DNA of 9,596 nucleotides from Actinomycetota bacterium (GCA_029978425.1 JAPOJL010000024.1:1-9596), one strand, 5' to 3'. Counted from the first letter of the stretch, positions 1 through 8,167 are shown. Numbers and translations: made by a program. Notes: a model not told the origin generated them from the letters alone.

Positions 1-1724
<1,724 letters not shown>

Positions 1725-1727
1725 TCA

Positions 1728-1991
1728 ATGTCTGACAAAGTCCTTACCGTCGAATTTGTAACGCCAGAGAAGCGAGTCTGGTCGGGCAAAGCCACCATGG
1801 TTTCTGCTCGCACTTTGGAGGGTGATCTCGGAATTCTTCCTGATCACGCTCCGCTTCTTGGCGTGCTTGTCGACGGAAAAGTGACGATTAAGGGCGCAGA
1901 TGGCTCCACTGAGGAGTTCAATGTCAGTGGTGGTTTCTTATCTGTCGCAAACAATCGCGTATCAGTTCTAGGCGAAAGTGCTACGCAGTAA
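1728..1991 (+). CDS. atpC: ATP synthase F1 epsilon subunit, short form
   Basis: Epsilon sits at the base of the central stalk, coupling gamma to the c-ring. The 87 residues cover the N-terminal beta-sandwich: the early strand KVLTVEFVTPEKRVWSG, the signature GDLGILPDHAPLL (residues 32-44) and the sandwich-closing strand GGFLSVANNRVSVL (68-81). The protein stops there. The usual subunit has around 120-140 residues, with a C-terminal helical hairpin that can inhibit ATP hydrolysis; that hairpin is absent. Short epsilons occur in some actinobacteria, so this may be lineage-typical and not damage; the frame is clean and the next gene begins inside it. The start lies 3 bases after the atpD stop. 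The last 14 bases overlap the next gene in another frame. Confidence 0.95.
   Translation: MSDKVLTVEFVTPEKRVWSGKATMVSARTLEGDLGILPDHAPLLGVLVDGKVTIKGADGSTEEFNVSGGFLSVANNRVSVLGESATQ
1970..1974 (+). promoter_or_regulatory. Ribosome binding site for the GTG-started secreted protein
   Basis: AGGCG lies within the end of atpC; its AGG core is 5 bases upstream of the GTG at 1978. It supports translation of the downstream protein from inside atpC. Confidence 0.45.
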
Positions 1992-2730
1992 ATTAATTTC
2001 TCTTGTCGCGCTGGCGTTATTGTTTAGCGCGAGTGCACCTGCGCATGCGCATTTTCCAGTGAGTCTCAACTCTTCACATAAGACTGTATCTAAGAGCCCA
2101 ATTCTTATCGACGGAACTATCTCTTTCGCGGTTTATGCGGATTTCACGAAAGCAAAAGAGCTACGTCATGTGCGATTTGCTCTTAAATCGGGCGACGAGC
2201 TCAACGTGGAATATCTCATTGTTGATGCAGCCCCGACAAATAAATTGAAGAAGTCGCAATTGCCCTCAGTTGTCGTCACATCACCATCGGGAAAGAAAAT
2301 CTCCTTGCCCATCAAAGAGCGGACACCTTTCTTTGAGCCATTCGGAAAAAAGAATTACTTCTATCTCGCCCGCCTCTCACAAAAAGGTGAGGCAGGTATC
2401 TACTCCATTTCTGCAACGTCGAGAGCCCGATCATCAATTGTTCTTGCGATTGGACGTACTGAGACGCGTGGTGAATTCCTCAACGTGGGTCAAACCCAAG
2501 GTCAGTGCCCAGAAACACTTAAAACTGAAGAAGAAATAAGTGAATCAAGAGCGCTACAGCTCATCGGAATGAAAGAAAGTGGCGCAGAAGTTTGTGCAGC
2601 GGCAAATAGATGGCTTTATCGGGTTGGGGAGCGAGATGGTGAACCATTTGCGGTGACCATGGATTACCGCCCTAACCGAGTGACGGTCTCCGTCCGCTCG
2701 GGAATCATCACTGCGGTAACAGTCGGCTAA
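1978..2730 (+). CDS. Secreted protein with I78 peptidase-inhibitor-like C-terminal domain
   Basis: The GTG start gives a clear Sec signal peptide: basic LRSK, a hydrophobic stretch over residues 6-19, and a likely cleavage after AHA near residue 24. Residues 25 to about 165 look beta-rich, with strands such as ILIDGTISFAVYADF and IVLAIGRTETRGEFL; I do not recognise a named family. Residues about 177-250 resemble the Inhibitor_I78 family: a Cys (177), then RALQLIG, then TMDYRPNR at 227-234, then a strand ending GIITAVTVG. Known I78 proteins end in CG and read RLN after DYRP; here these are VG and RVT, so inhibitory activity is uncertain. A second Cys is at 206. The gene overlaps atpC by 14 bases and so probably shares the atp transcript. 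The domain call rests on recalled motif shape, not a search. Confidence 0.8.
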   Translation: MLRSKLISLVALALLFSASAPAHAHFPVSLNSSHKTVSKSPILIDGTISFAVYADFTKAKELRHVRFALKSGDELNVEYLIVDAAPTNKLKKSQLPSVVVTSPSGKKISLPIKERTPFFEPFGKKNYFYLARLSQKGEAGIYSISATSRARSSIVLAIGRTETRGEFLNVGQTQGQCPETLKTEEEISESRALQLIGMKESGAEVCAAANRWLYRVGERDGEPFAVTMDYRPNRVTVSVRSGIITAVTVG

Positions 2731-2733
2731 AAG

Positions 2734-4011
2734 CTAATCAACTCTCGTTACGTCTGCGCCTAGTCCACGAAGTTGCTCTGCAAAATTCGGGTAGCCACGA
2801 TCAACGTGATAAGCGCCTTCCACAAATGTCACTCCATCGCTCACAAGTCCAGCAAGGACAAGTCCTGCGCCAGCGCGAATATCGGAGGCCATCACAGGAG
2901 CCGACGAGAGTTGAGGAATGCCGCTGATTGATGCGTGATGACCATCGACTCGAATCTTTGCACCGAGACGTAGAAGTTCATTGACAAACATAAATCGCCC
3001 TTCAAAAACATTTTCGGTGACAAGCGCATCACCTTCGGCGATTGAATTCAGAGTGATCACAAAAGGCTCCAGATCAGTGGGAAAACCGGGGTAGGGAAGG
3101 GTTGCGACATCGACCGCACTTGGCCTGCGATCCATTTTCACTCTGATTCCATCGGGAATAGCGGTAATGACAGCTCCAGCAGAAACTAATTTCTCCAATG
3201 GCAACTCAAGATCTTGAGCGCGGGCGCTGTGAATTGAGATATCACCACGTGTCATGGCCGCCGCAAAAGCCCAGGTACCTGTCACGATGCGGTCGGGGAT
3301 TGCGGTGTGCTCGGCTGGCTTAAGTGAGCTAACTCCACGAATTGTGATGGTGGGTGTTCCAAGCCCTTCAATATCTGCGCCCATTGCAATCAGGAAATTT
3401 CCGATATCAACAATGTCAGGTTCACGTGCTGCGTTATCAAGGATTGTTCTGCCAGCTGCAAGTACAGCAGCAGTCATGATGTTCTCCGTCGCGCCAACGC
3501 TCGGGAATTCCAATTCGATAGTGGCGCCCTTTAATCCCTGTGGAGCTGAGGCAATGATGTAACCATGTTCGCTATGCGCTTCTGCGCCGAGTGCAACAAG
3601 GCCTTTGGTATGAAAGTCCAATCCTCGTGAGCCGATCGCATCGCCACCAGGAAGTGCAACTTCTGCTCTCTTCATGCGCGCAACCAGAGGTCCAAGAACA
3701 TTAATTGATGCTCGTAATTTTCGTACTAATTCGTATTCGGCACGGTGGCCAGGATTATCAGGAACATCAATAGAGATACTTTGATTTCTAATGTCACGAG
3801 TTATGGTGCAACCGAGCCGCTCGAGAAGGTCAGCCATCATTGCAACATCGGCGATATCAGGAACATTGTGGATCGTTGATTTTCCAGGAGCGAGAAGAGT
3901 GACCGCCATTAATTTCAGGACTGAATTCTTTGCACCTTGAATAGTGACATCACCACGGAGCGAAGTTCCGCCGACGACTCTGAAACGATCAAGAGAGAGG
4001 ATCTCTGCCAT
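2734..4011 (-). CDS. murA: UDP-N-acetylglucosamine 1-carboxyvinyltransferase
   Basis: MurA transfers enolpyruvate from phosphoenolpyruvate to UDP-GlcNAc, the first committed cytoplasmic step of peptidoglycan synthesis. The 425-residue length is normal. Visible family signatures are GAKNSVLK (the Lys28 region, equivalent to E. coli Lys22), [15 protein letters not shown] with Arg100, the active-site loop [16 protein letters not shown] (121-134), and [12 protein letters not shown] with the catalytic Asp. The loop position that is Cys115 in E. coli is Asp124 here. The same exchange in mycobacteria gives intrinsic fosfomycin resistance, so resistance is expected. The usual RP after the loop is RG. 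AAGGA lies about 13 bases before the ATG, rather far for a ribosome-binding site. The gene converges on the secreted protein with only 3 bases between stops and is divergent from the adenosyltransferase gene. Confidence 0.97.
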   Translation of the reverse strand: MAEILSLDRFRVVGGTSLRGDVTIQGAKNSVLKLMAVTLLAPGKSTIHNVPDIADVAMMADLLERLGCTITRDIRNQSISIDVPDNPGHRAEYELVRKLRASINVLGPLVARMKRAEVALPGGDAIGSRGLDFHTKGLVALGAEAHSEHGYIIASAPQGLKGATIELEFPSVGATENIMTAAVLAAGRTILDNAAREPDIVDIGNFLIAMGADIEGLGTPTITIRGVSSLKPAEHTAIPDRIVTGTWAFAAAMTRGDISIHSARAQDLELPLEKLVSAGAVITAIPDGIRVKMDRRPSAVDVATLPYPGFPTDLEPFVITLNSIAEGDALVTENVFEGRFMFVNELLRLGAKIRVDGHHASISGIPQLSSAPVMASDIRAGAGLVLAGLVSDGVTFVEGAYHVDRGYPNFAEQLRGLGADVTRVD

Positions 4012-4101
4012 AAGCGTTTCTCGATCCTTTCGGGCTCGTCGGTGTAATGCGGAGGGCTACCTTAATTGGCTACATGGTAACGACTCCAATAGGCTCACCC
4101 C
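4012..4101. other. Divergent intergenic region between murA and the adenosyltransferase gene
   Basis: This 90-base stretch is the longest gap in the window and must hold promoters for both directions. The rightward side shows a good -10 and a plausible -35. Leftward, only a weak TANNNT hexamer (TACCAT on the minus strand, 4074-4079) is visible, leaving a leader of about 55 bases for murA. The region is too short for a cobalamin riboswitch and no B12-box-like sequence is seen. Confidence 0.6.
4066..4095 (+). promoter_or_regulatory. Predicted leaderless promoter of the adenosyltransferase gene
   Basis: The -10 candidate TAGGCT (4090-4095) is followed by 6 bases and then the ATG at 4102, so transcription would start at the A of the start codon. 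A -35 candidate TTGGCT (4066-4071) lies 18 bases upstream. There is no Shine-Dalgarno sequence before the ATG, consistent with a leaderless message. This is inference from spacing alone. Confidence 0.5.
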
Positions 4102-4674
4102 ATGGTAAATCTGACTCGAATTTATACAAAAACTGGCGATGATGGAACAACATCGCTAGGAGATATGAGTCGAACCTCGAAAAATGACCCACGTCTTGAG
4201 GCATACGCCACTGTCGATGAAGCTAATTCGTATATCGGCGTAGTGCTTGCCATCCCAAATCTTCATGACGATATCCGCAAGTTATTGGTCCGCGTTCAAA
4301 ATGATCTCTTTGATGTTGGTGCGGATTTATGTACTCCGGTTGTTGATGCTCCTGCTCACGAACCGCTTCGAGTATTGGAATCACAAGTTTCATACCTAGA
4401 AGAGCAGATTGACCATTACAACGCAAGCCTTGCTCCCTTGAAATCATTTGTTCTTCCATCAGGCACTCCAGCGGCAGCGCATCTCCATGTAGCGCGCACC
4501 GTTGTGCGTCGCGCAGAACGACGTACCTGGCAAGCTATTCATGCTTTCGGAGAAGGCGTAAATAAGTTAACGGCAAAGTATCTGAATCGTCTTTCGGATC
4601 TACTTTTCGTCTTAGCGCGCTTTGAGAATCGTGAACTTGGCGACCAACTCTGGGTCCCAGGGAAAAATCGCTAA
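4102..4674 (+). CDS. PduO-type cob(I)alamin adenosyltransferase
   Basis: The enzyme transfers the adenosyl group of ATP to cob(I)alamin to make adenosylcobalamin, the cofactor of enzymes such as methylmalonyl-CoA mutase. The 190-residue length is normal. The N-terminal ATP-binding signature TKTGDDGTT is at residues 9-17. It is followed by VDEANSYIG (38-46), VQNDLFDVGADL (65-76), the basic helix ARTVVRRAER (131-140) and LNRLSDLLFVLAR (161-173), in the expected order for this helical trimeric family. In mycobacteria the same type of gene is divergent from murA near the atp operon, which supports the assignment. It is the only cobalamin gene here, so it may serve salvaged B12, but that cannot be told from this window. 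It converges on the small membrane protein gene with 17 bases between. Confidence 0.95.
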   Translation: MVNLTRIYTKTGDDGTTSLGDMSRTSKNDPRLEAYATVDEANSYIGVVLAIPNLHDDIRKLLVRVQNDLFDVGADLCTPVVDAPAHEPLRVLESQVSYLEEQIDHYNASLAPLKSFVLPSGTPAAAHLHVARTVVRRAERRTWQAIHAFGEGVNKLTAKYLNRLSDLLFVLARFENRELGDQLWVPGKNR

Positions 4675-4683
4675 CTTACTTTC

Positions 4684-4706
4684 TTACGTTTCTACTTAGT
4701 ACGTAA
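4684..4706. repeat. Short inverted repeat at a convergent gene junction
   Basis: TTACGT (4684-4689) and ACGTAA (4701-4706) form perfect 6-base arms around an 11-base loop, spanning the junction of two convergent genes. The stem is AT-rich and lacks a T tract on either side, so a terminator role is doubtful. Confidence 0.25.
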
Positions 4707-5015
4707 TACCGCAGCAGCTGCCTTCACTTCATTAGGAAAGACCAAGATCCTTGGACCTTGTCTGGTCTGAGTCAACGTTGCTTTTATCCCATGCTCTTGT
4801 AGTTTCTGTTTGAGCATTTCGCCTTCAATGAAATTACCGGGGGCTGCCACTACTTCCAATATGCCATATTCATCTTCATTGCCAACTTTCCGTGGCCGCT
4901 CAACAACTGATTGGCCACGAGAAAAGGCCCAGCGCAGAAGAATGATAAGAACTCCAAGGACGGCAAAGCCAGCGAAAGAAGTAAGAAAAAGCTCGTTATT
5001 GATTCCACCAAGCAT
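4692..5015 (-). CDS. Small membrane-anchored protein with DUF2007-like domain
   Basis: This 107-residue protein has one strongly hydrophobic segment at about residues 9-30, followed by a basic and then mixed linker. A compact C-terminal domain (about 52-105) reads EVVAAPGNFIEGEMLKQKLQ, then a GIKATL strand, then GPRILVFPNEVKAAAAVL. That pattern (strand, helix acting on a long side chain, strand, strand, helix) is what I recall for DUF2007, a small putative signal-transducing domain. The function is unknown. The ATG lies only 2 bases after the stop of the secreted protein gene at 5018-5581, with no clear ribosome-binding site, so translational coupling is likely and the two probably form one operon. 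The family call is tentative; that this is a real gene is likely. Confidence 0.75.
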   Translation of the reverse strand: MLGGINNELFLTSFAGFAVLGVLIILLRWAFSRGQSVVERPRKVGNEDEYGILEVVAAPGNFIEGEMLKQKLQEHGIKATLTQTRQGPRILVFPNEVKAAAAVLRTK

Positions 5016-5017
5016 CG

Positions 5018-5581
5018 TTAGTTGCTCGCAATCGGTGATGGAGTAGCTAGGGGCGTATAGATATTGCCTTTTTTAGGTTCATCGGTAGCGCTGCGATGAC
5101 AGACGACTTTTATCTGACTCAAATACACTTCTGGTATCAGCTTTTCTTCTGAGATAAGAAATATCGTTGTTTGCGCCTTCTTTGCGCTGCCTTTTGCATA
5201 TGTGATGAGTGTGCCAAGTTGCTCGGGATTTGGATCTTCAATATTGGTGCGGAAGACTCGTGAATTGACTTCCCACCACGCGCAACCCGTCTCAGCTGCT
5301 GCAATGACAGCCCCACAAGCAAATTCCTCACAATTTTCTACGATGGATTGCAAGGTGCGTTTTGCAGAGAGCAGTCCAATCAATTCTTTTCTAGTGGGGA
5401 CTTTGGCATAAACGCCATCCTTGCCTTTAAATCCTGTGGGAGGCCATTTAGGTGAGGGAGATGGAATTGGCTTGGCAGTCTTCTTTGCAACAACTTTTAC
5501 TTCTGAAGCACTTGCAGATGGGAGCGAGGAAAAAATGAGAGCAAATGTCACGATAGAAATCGAAATGACCTTCGAGAACAT
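5018..5581 (-). CDS. Secreted or exported hypothetical protein with four cysteines
   Basis: I do not recognise this 187-residue protein. Starting at the ATG with its A at 5581 gives a good signal peptide: MFSK, a hydrophobic core (residues 5-20) and a probable cleavage after ASA at 25. A longer frame to 5671 exists but would bury the signal peptide and overlap the divergent gene, so I prefer 5581. After the signal comes a Lys/Pro/Ser linker (30-50), then a mixed domain with Cys 84, 89, 100 and 161 that could form two disulfides outside the cell (ENCEEFACG, AAETGCAWWE). The tail is Pro/Ser/Thr-rich. It is the first gene of a two-gene unit with the small membrane protein. A weak -10-like AAGATT (5588-5593, minus strand) sits 6 bases before the ATG. 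Confidence 0.75.
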   Translation of the reverse strand: MFSKVISISIVTFALIFSSLPSASASEVKVVAKKTAKPIPSPSPKWPPTGFKGKDGVYAKVPTRKELIGLLSAKRTLQSIVENCEEFACGAVIAAAETGCAWWEVNSRVFRTNIEDPNPEQLGTLITYAKGSAKKAQTTIFLISEEKLIPEVYLSQIKVVCHRSATDEPKKGNIYTPLATPSPIASN

Positions 5582-5606
5582 GTGCGCAATCTTGCCGTAA
5601 GTAGGG

Positions 5607-5612
5607 GAGAAT
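5607..5612 (+). promoter_or_regulatory. Possible -10 hexamer (leaderless) or ribosome-binding region before the GTG at 5619
   Basis: GAGAAT has the key A and T positions of a -10 box and ends 6 bases before the GTG start. The overlapping GGGGAG (5604-5609) can also be read as a Shine-Dalgarno sequence with a 9-base spacer. The sequence alone does not decide between leaderless and leadered translation. Confidence 0.35.
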
Positions 5613-5618
5613 ATCCCT

Positions 5619-5942
5619 GTGAGTCCGCGGAGAAATAAGCCCAAGAAACGTAATGGGCGTAACGCTGCCAAGCCCGAAGAGCGTGATTTAGCCGCTTCCC
5701 ATGAAACTATTGAAGAACATCACGAAGGTATTTATATGGTTCGGCGGATTACCGGTTCGAGCTCGACAAAACCATATCGATGTCCAGGCTGTGATCAACT
5801 CATTCCTATGGCGACCCCGCACACTGTGGCCTGGATTGAACATGATGTGGAATCACGGCGCCACTGGCATACAGCGTGCTGGAATAAGAGAGATGCCCGT
5901 AAGCCAAGGATTGAAAGAACGCGGAACGCTCCGCGCTACTGA
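5619..5942 (+). CDS. Conserved actinobacterial CxxC zinc-ribbon-like protein
   Basis: This 107-residue protein starts at GTG and has a basic N-terminus (MSPRRNKPKKRNGRN), an acidic/His patch, and then YRCPGCDQLIP with Cys55 and Cys58. Further likely ligands are His68, His82, His84 and Cys87 in RRHWHTACW. It ends in RIERTRNAPRY. I recall very similar C-termini in a widespread actinobacterial family, often labelled hypothetical or 'ATP/GTP-binding protein'; no nucleotide-binding motif is visible here, so that label looks unsupported. A zinc site built from CxxC plus HxxC is inferred. The basic start and end would suit nucleic-acid binding, but this is a guess. The gene is divergent from the secreted protein (37 bases between starts) and converges on the aldehyde dehydrogenase gene, 3 bases apart. 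Confidence 0.85.
   Translation: MSPRRNKPKKRNGRNAAKPEERDLAASHETIEEHHEGIYMVRRITGSSSTKPYRCPGCDQLIPMATPHTVAWIEHDVESRRHWHTACWNKRDARKPRIERTRNAPRY
5920..5935. terminator. Strong short hairpin at a convergent gene end, possible terminator
   Basis: CGCGGA and TCCGCG form a perfect 6-base GC-rich stem around the loop ACGC, 5 bases before the TGA of the zinc-ribbon-like gene and close to the end of the convergent aldehyde dehydrogenase gene. Only a short T run (ATATTT) follows, so it is at best a weak intrinsic terminator. It also encodes the conserved RNAPRY end, so the symmetry may be coincidental. Confidence 0.3.
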
Positions 5943-5945
5943 TAT

Positions 5946-7430
5946 TTAACGCCTGCGACGGCGATGGAGCAGATTAACTAAGTGAATGATTGTTTTGTCT
6001 GCAAAGCCAGTGCGCTGGAACGTTGTGAATTGAAGCGGAATATTGAAGCGAGTTTTTACAACGGTGCGTGGATAGGTAAATTCCAAGAGACCTTCTGCGC
6101 CATGGATTCGTCCATAACCACTGTCTTTTACGCCACCAAACGGAACTGATCCGATAGCCGCAAAAGAGAATGCGGAGTTGATTGAAACCATTCCACACTT
6201 CAGCAGAGATGCAATTTTCTTACCATTTCGCTTCGACCATACAGCTGCGCCAAGTCCATAGGAGGTGTTATTTGCAAGATCGACCGCTTCATCCATGTGG
6301 CGGACGGTATTAATGACAAGTGTCGGGCCAAAAGTCTCTTCTGTCATCGCTTTGGAATCCTCGGGAACATTGCGAAGGATGACTGGTTCTACATAACCGC
6401 CCTTCACCGCATTCTTATCTCCAAGGAGAAACTCTCCACCGCGCTTCACCGCATCATCGATATGGGACTTAATAATCTTTAATTGAGAAGGCATTGTGGC
6501 GGGGCCGTAGTTAGCGCCATCTTCGAAACCTGGTTTGAGTTGTGAAGCCATCTCAACAATCGTGCGCGTGAATTGATCTGCAACGTCCTGGTGAACATAA
6601 ACGCGTTCTGCGCCAATGCATGATTGCCCGGCATTGGCCATGGCATGCCACAAGGTTACTTCAGCAGCTTTCTTGATATCAGCATCACGATCAATAAGAA
6701 CTGGATCTTTTCCACCGCACTCCAGAACTACTGGGGTCATTCGCTCTGCACAGGTTGCGGCAACTTTCTTTGCGGTACGTGTGGAGCCGGTGAAGGAAAT
6801 CTTCCCGACCGTGCTCTCAGTAAGTGCTATGCCTGTTTCAGGAGTTCCTGTGATGACGGTAAAAATGTCAGAGAATGGAGCAACGCGCTTAAAAGTTTCG
6901 CCAAGCCAAGCACCAATCGCAGGGGTGTATTCGCTTGGTTTGAATACCACGGTATTTCCAGCAGCGAGTGCGTAGGCAATGGATCCCATGGGAGTAAACA
7001 TCGGATAATTCCAAGGACCAATAATTCCGACCACTCCATACGGTACGCGCTGAACTTGTGAGGTCATATTGAACATCAGAAGTCCTGATGGTCGATTCTG
7101 AGGGCTAAGAACTTTTGGAGCAAACTTTGCGGCCCAGGAGATATGTTCGATAGATATTGCAACTTCAAGCTTGGCATCGCTGAGTGGCTTACCAGTCTCG
7201 CGATGAATGAGATCAGCAGCGTTATCAATCTCGCGTGTAAGTAGAGATGCCCAATCTCTCAAGACAGTAAGACGTTTACGAAAACTTAGGTTGGCCCATC
7301 GTTCTGATACCGATTGTGCGCGGGCAACAATCTCATTTACTTCTTTGGCGGTAGTGACAGGAAAAATGCCGACAACCTCGCCAGTTGCGGGGTTGAGTGA
7401 TTCAAAAGTTTTCAGCGCCGTAGTTTTCAT
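5946..7430 (-). CDS. NAD(P)-dependent aldehyde dehydrogenase family protein
   Basis: The enzyme oxidises an aldehyde to its acid with NAD(P)+; the substrate cannot be read from sequence. Residues are numbered from the TTG at 7436. All core motifs are visible: PWNYP with Asn143, FKPSE with Lys166, FTGSTRT at 215-221, the general base Glu239 in LECGGKDP, the catalytic Cys273 in GQSCIGAERVYV, and ETFGP. The Gly usually found five residues into the cofactor-binding GST loop is Ala222. The C-terminus ends with five consecutive arginines. Layout and tail recall actinobacterial succinate-semialdehyde dehydrogenase (GabD2-like) proteins, but I would not assign that activity. The ATG at 7430 is chosen; an in-frame TTG at 7436 adds two residues. 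The gene is divergent from the hydrolase gene, so the pair may share control. Confidence 0.93.
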   Translation of the reverse strand: MKTTALKTFESLNPATGEVVGIFPVTTAKEVNEIVARAQSVSERWANLSFRKRLTVLRDWASLLTREIDNAADLIHRETGKPLSDAKLEVAISIEHISWAAKFAPKVLSPQNRPSGLLMFNMTSQVQRVPYGVVGIIGPWNYPMFTPMGSIAYALAAGNTVVFKPSEYTPAIGAWLGETFKRVAPFSDIFTVITGTPETGIALTESTVGKISFTGSTRTAKKVAATCAERMTPVVLECGGKDPVLIDRDADIKKAAEVTLWHAMANAGQSCIGAERVYVHQDVADQFTRTIVEMASQLKPGFEDGANYGPATMPSQLKIIKSHIDDAVKRGGEFLLGDKNAVKGGYVEPVILRNVPEDSKAMTEETFGPTLVINTVRHMDEAVDLANNTSYGLGAAVWSKRNGKKIASLLKCGMVSINSAFSFAAIGSVPFGGVKDSGYGRIHGAEGLLEFTYPRTVVKTRFNIPLQFTTFQRTGFADKTIIHLVNLLHRRRRR

Positions 7431-7440
7431 GGTCAATGAC

Positions 7441-7448
7441 TAAACTTA
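7441..7448. promoter_or_regulatory. Overlapping divergent -10 elements for the hydrolase and aldehyde dehydrogenase genes
   Basis: On the plus strand TAAACT (7441-7446) is followed by 7 bases and the ATG at 7454. On the minus strand TAAGTT (7448-7443) is followed by 6 bases and a TTG at 7436, or 12 bases and the ATG at 7430. The two hexamers share 4 base pairs, so RNA polymerase could occupy only one at a time. No convincing -35 is seen in either direction. Confidence 0.45.
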
Positions 7449-7453
7449 CAGGT

Positions 7454-8167
7454 ATGGCAGAGTTGATTCGACCCAGCACAGTTCTGCCGGCGCAGCGTTC
7501 TCCAATCTCCTTCCTCACTTCCGATGGCCTGCGACTTATAGGGGAAGTAGCAGCTCCCGAGAGTGGCGACCGATCTGTGGGCTTATTGTGTCTACATCCG
7601 CTCCCGACTCATGGCGGCATGATGGATAGTCACATTTATAAAAAGGCAGCTAATCGCTTGCCATCGATGGCCGGAATCACGGTGATCCGCTTTAACACTC
7701 GCGGTACTGAGAGCGAGCAAGGTAAGAGTGAGGGTGAATTTGGTGGGGGAGTAAGTGAAAAGGAAGATGTTGTTGCTGCGATTAACTACTGCTTTGATGT
7801 GGTGGGAGTAAAGAAACTCTGGGTCACAGGCTGGTCATTTGGTACTGATTTAGCGCTGAAATATGCGCAAGACCCACGAGTAGAGGGTTTGATTCTTCTA
7901 TCTCCTCCGCTGCGATATTCTCAACTGAGCGATTTGGAATTCTGGGCCGCTGATGGTCGAGAGGTAGTTGCACTCATCCCTGAATTTGATGATTATCTTC
8001 AACCTGACGCTGCTCGACAGAAATTTTCGCCAATCCCGCAGATCAAACTTATAGAGGTACAGGATGGGAAACATTTATGGGTCGGGGAACCTTTTGTCTA
8101 TCGCGTCTTATCTGAAATCGTTAAGGTTGTAAATCCATCTCAACTTCCACTTCCCGTGGAATATTAG
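7454..8167 (+). CDS. Alpha/beta hydrolase fold protein
   Basis: This is a serine hydrolase-type protein; the substrate is unknown. Numbering from the ATG at 7436, the motifs are the oxyanion-hole strand LCLHPLPTHGG (51-61), the nucleophile elbow GWSFG with Ser134 (132-136), candidate acid residues Asp185/Asp186 in PEFDD, and the catalytic His213 in DGKHLWVG. Strand-helix spacing and total length (about 240) fit small dienelactone-hydrolase-like or COG2945-like proteins. There is no signal peptide, so it is cytoplasmic. Two starts are possible: ATG 7436 (243 residues) and ATG 7454 (237). I choose 7454 because a -10 hexamer ends 7 bases before it and neither start has a ribosome-binding site. 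It is divergent from the aldehyde dehydrogenase gene; a shared pathway, ester hydrolysis then aldehyde oxidation, is possible but unproven. Confidence 0.88.
   Translation: MAELIRPSTVLPAQRSPISFLTSDGLRLIGEVAAPESGDRSVGLLCLHPLPTHGGMMDSHIYKKAANRLPSMAGITVIRFNTRGTESEQGKSEGEFGGGVSEKEDVVAAINYCFDVVGVKKLWVTGWSFGTDLALKYAQDPRVEGLILLSPPLRYSQLSDLEFWAADGREVVALIPEFDDYLQPDAARQKFSPIPQIKLIEVQDGKHLWVGEPFVYRVLSEIVKVVNPSQLPLPVEY

Noticed and set aside
4012..4101. Possible cobalamin riboswitch before the adenosyltransferase gene
   Set aside because: The gap is only 90 bases and shared with murA, no B12-box-like sequence is present, and the gene appears leaderless.
4650..4660. CTGGGTCCCAG palindrome near the end of the adenosyltransferase gene
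   Set aside because: The loop would be one to three bases with a 4-base stem and no T tract; it is inside codons and too weak for a terminator.
5582..5671. Thirty-residue N-terminal extension of the exported four-cysteine protein
   Set aside because: It would push the signal peptide inside the protein and overlap the divergent zinc-ribbon-like gene; the internal ATG gives a canonical signal peptide.
6624..7061. Plus-strand open frame of 145 codons antisense to the aldehyde dehydrogenase
   Set aside because: The minus strand carries all aldehyde dehydrogenase motifs here; the plus reading has no start signal or recognisable domain.
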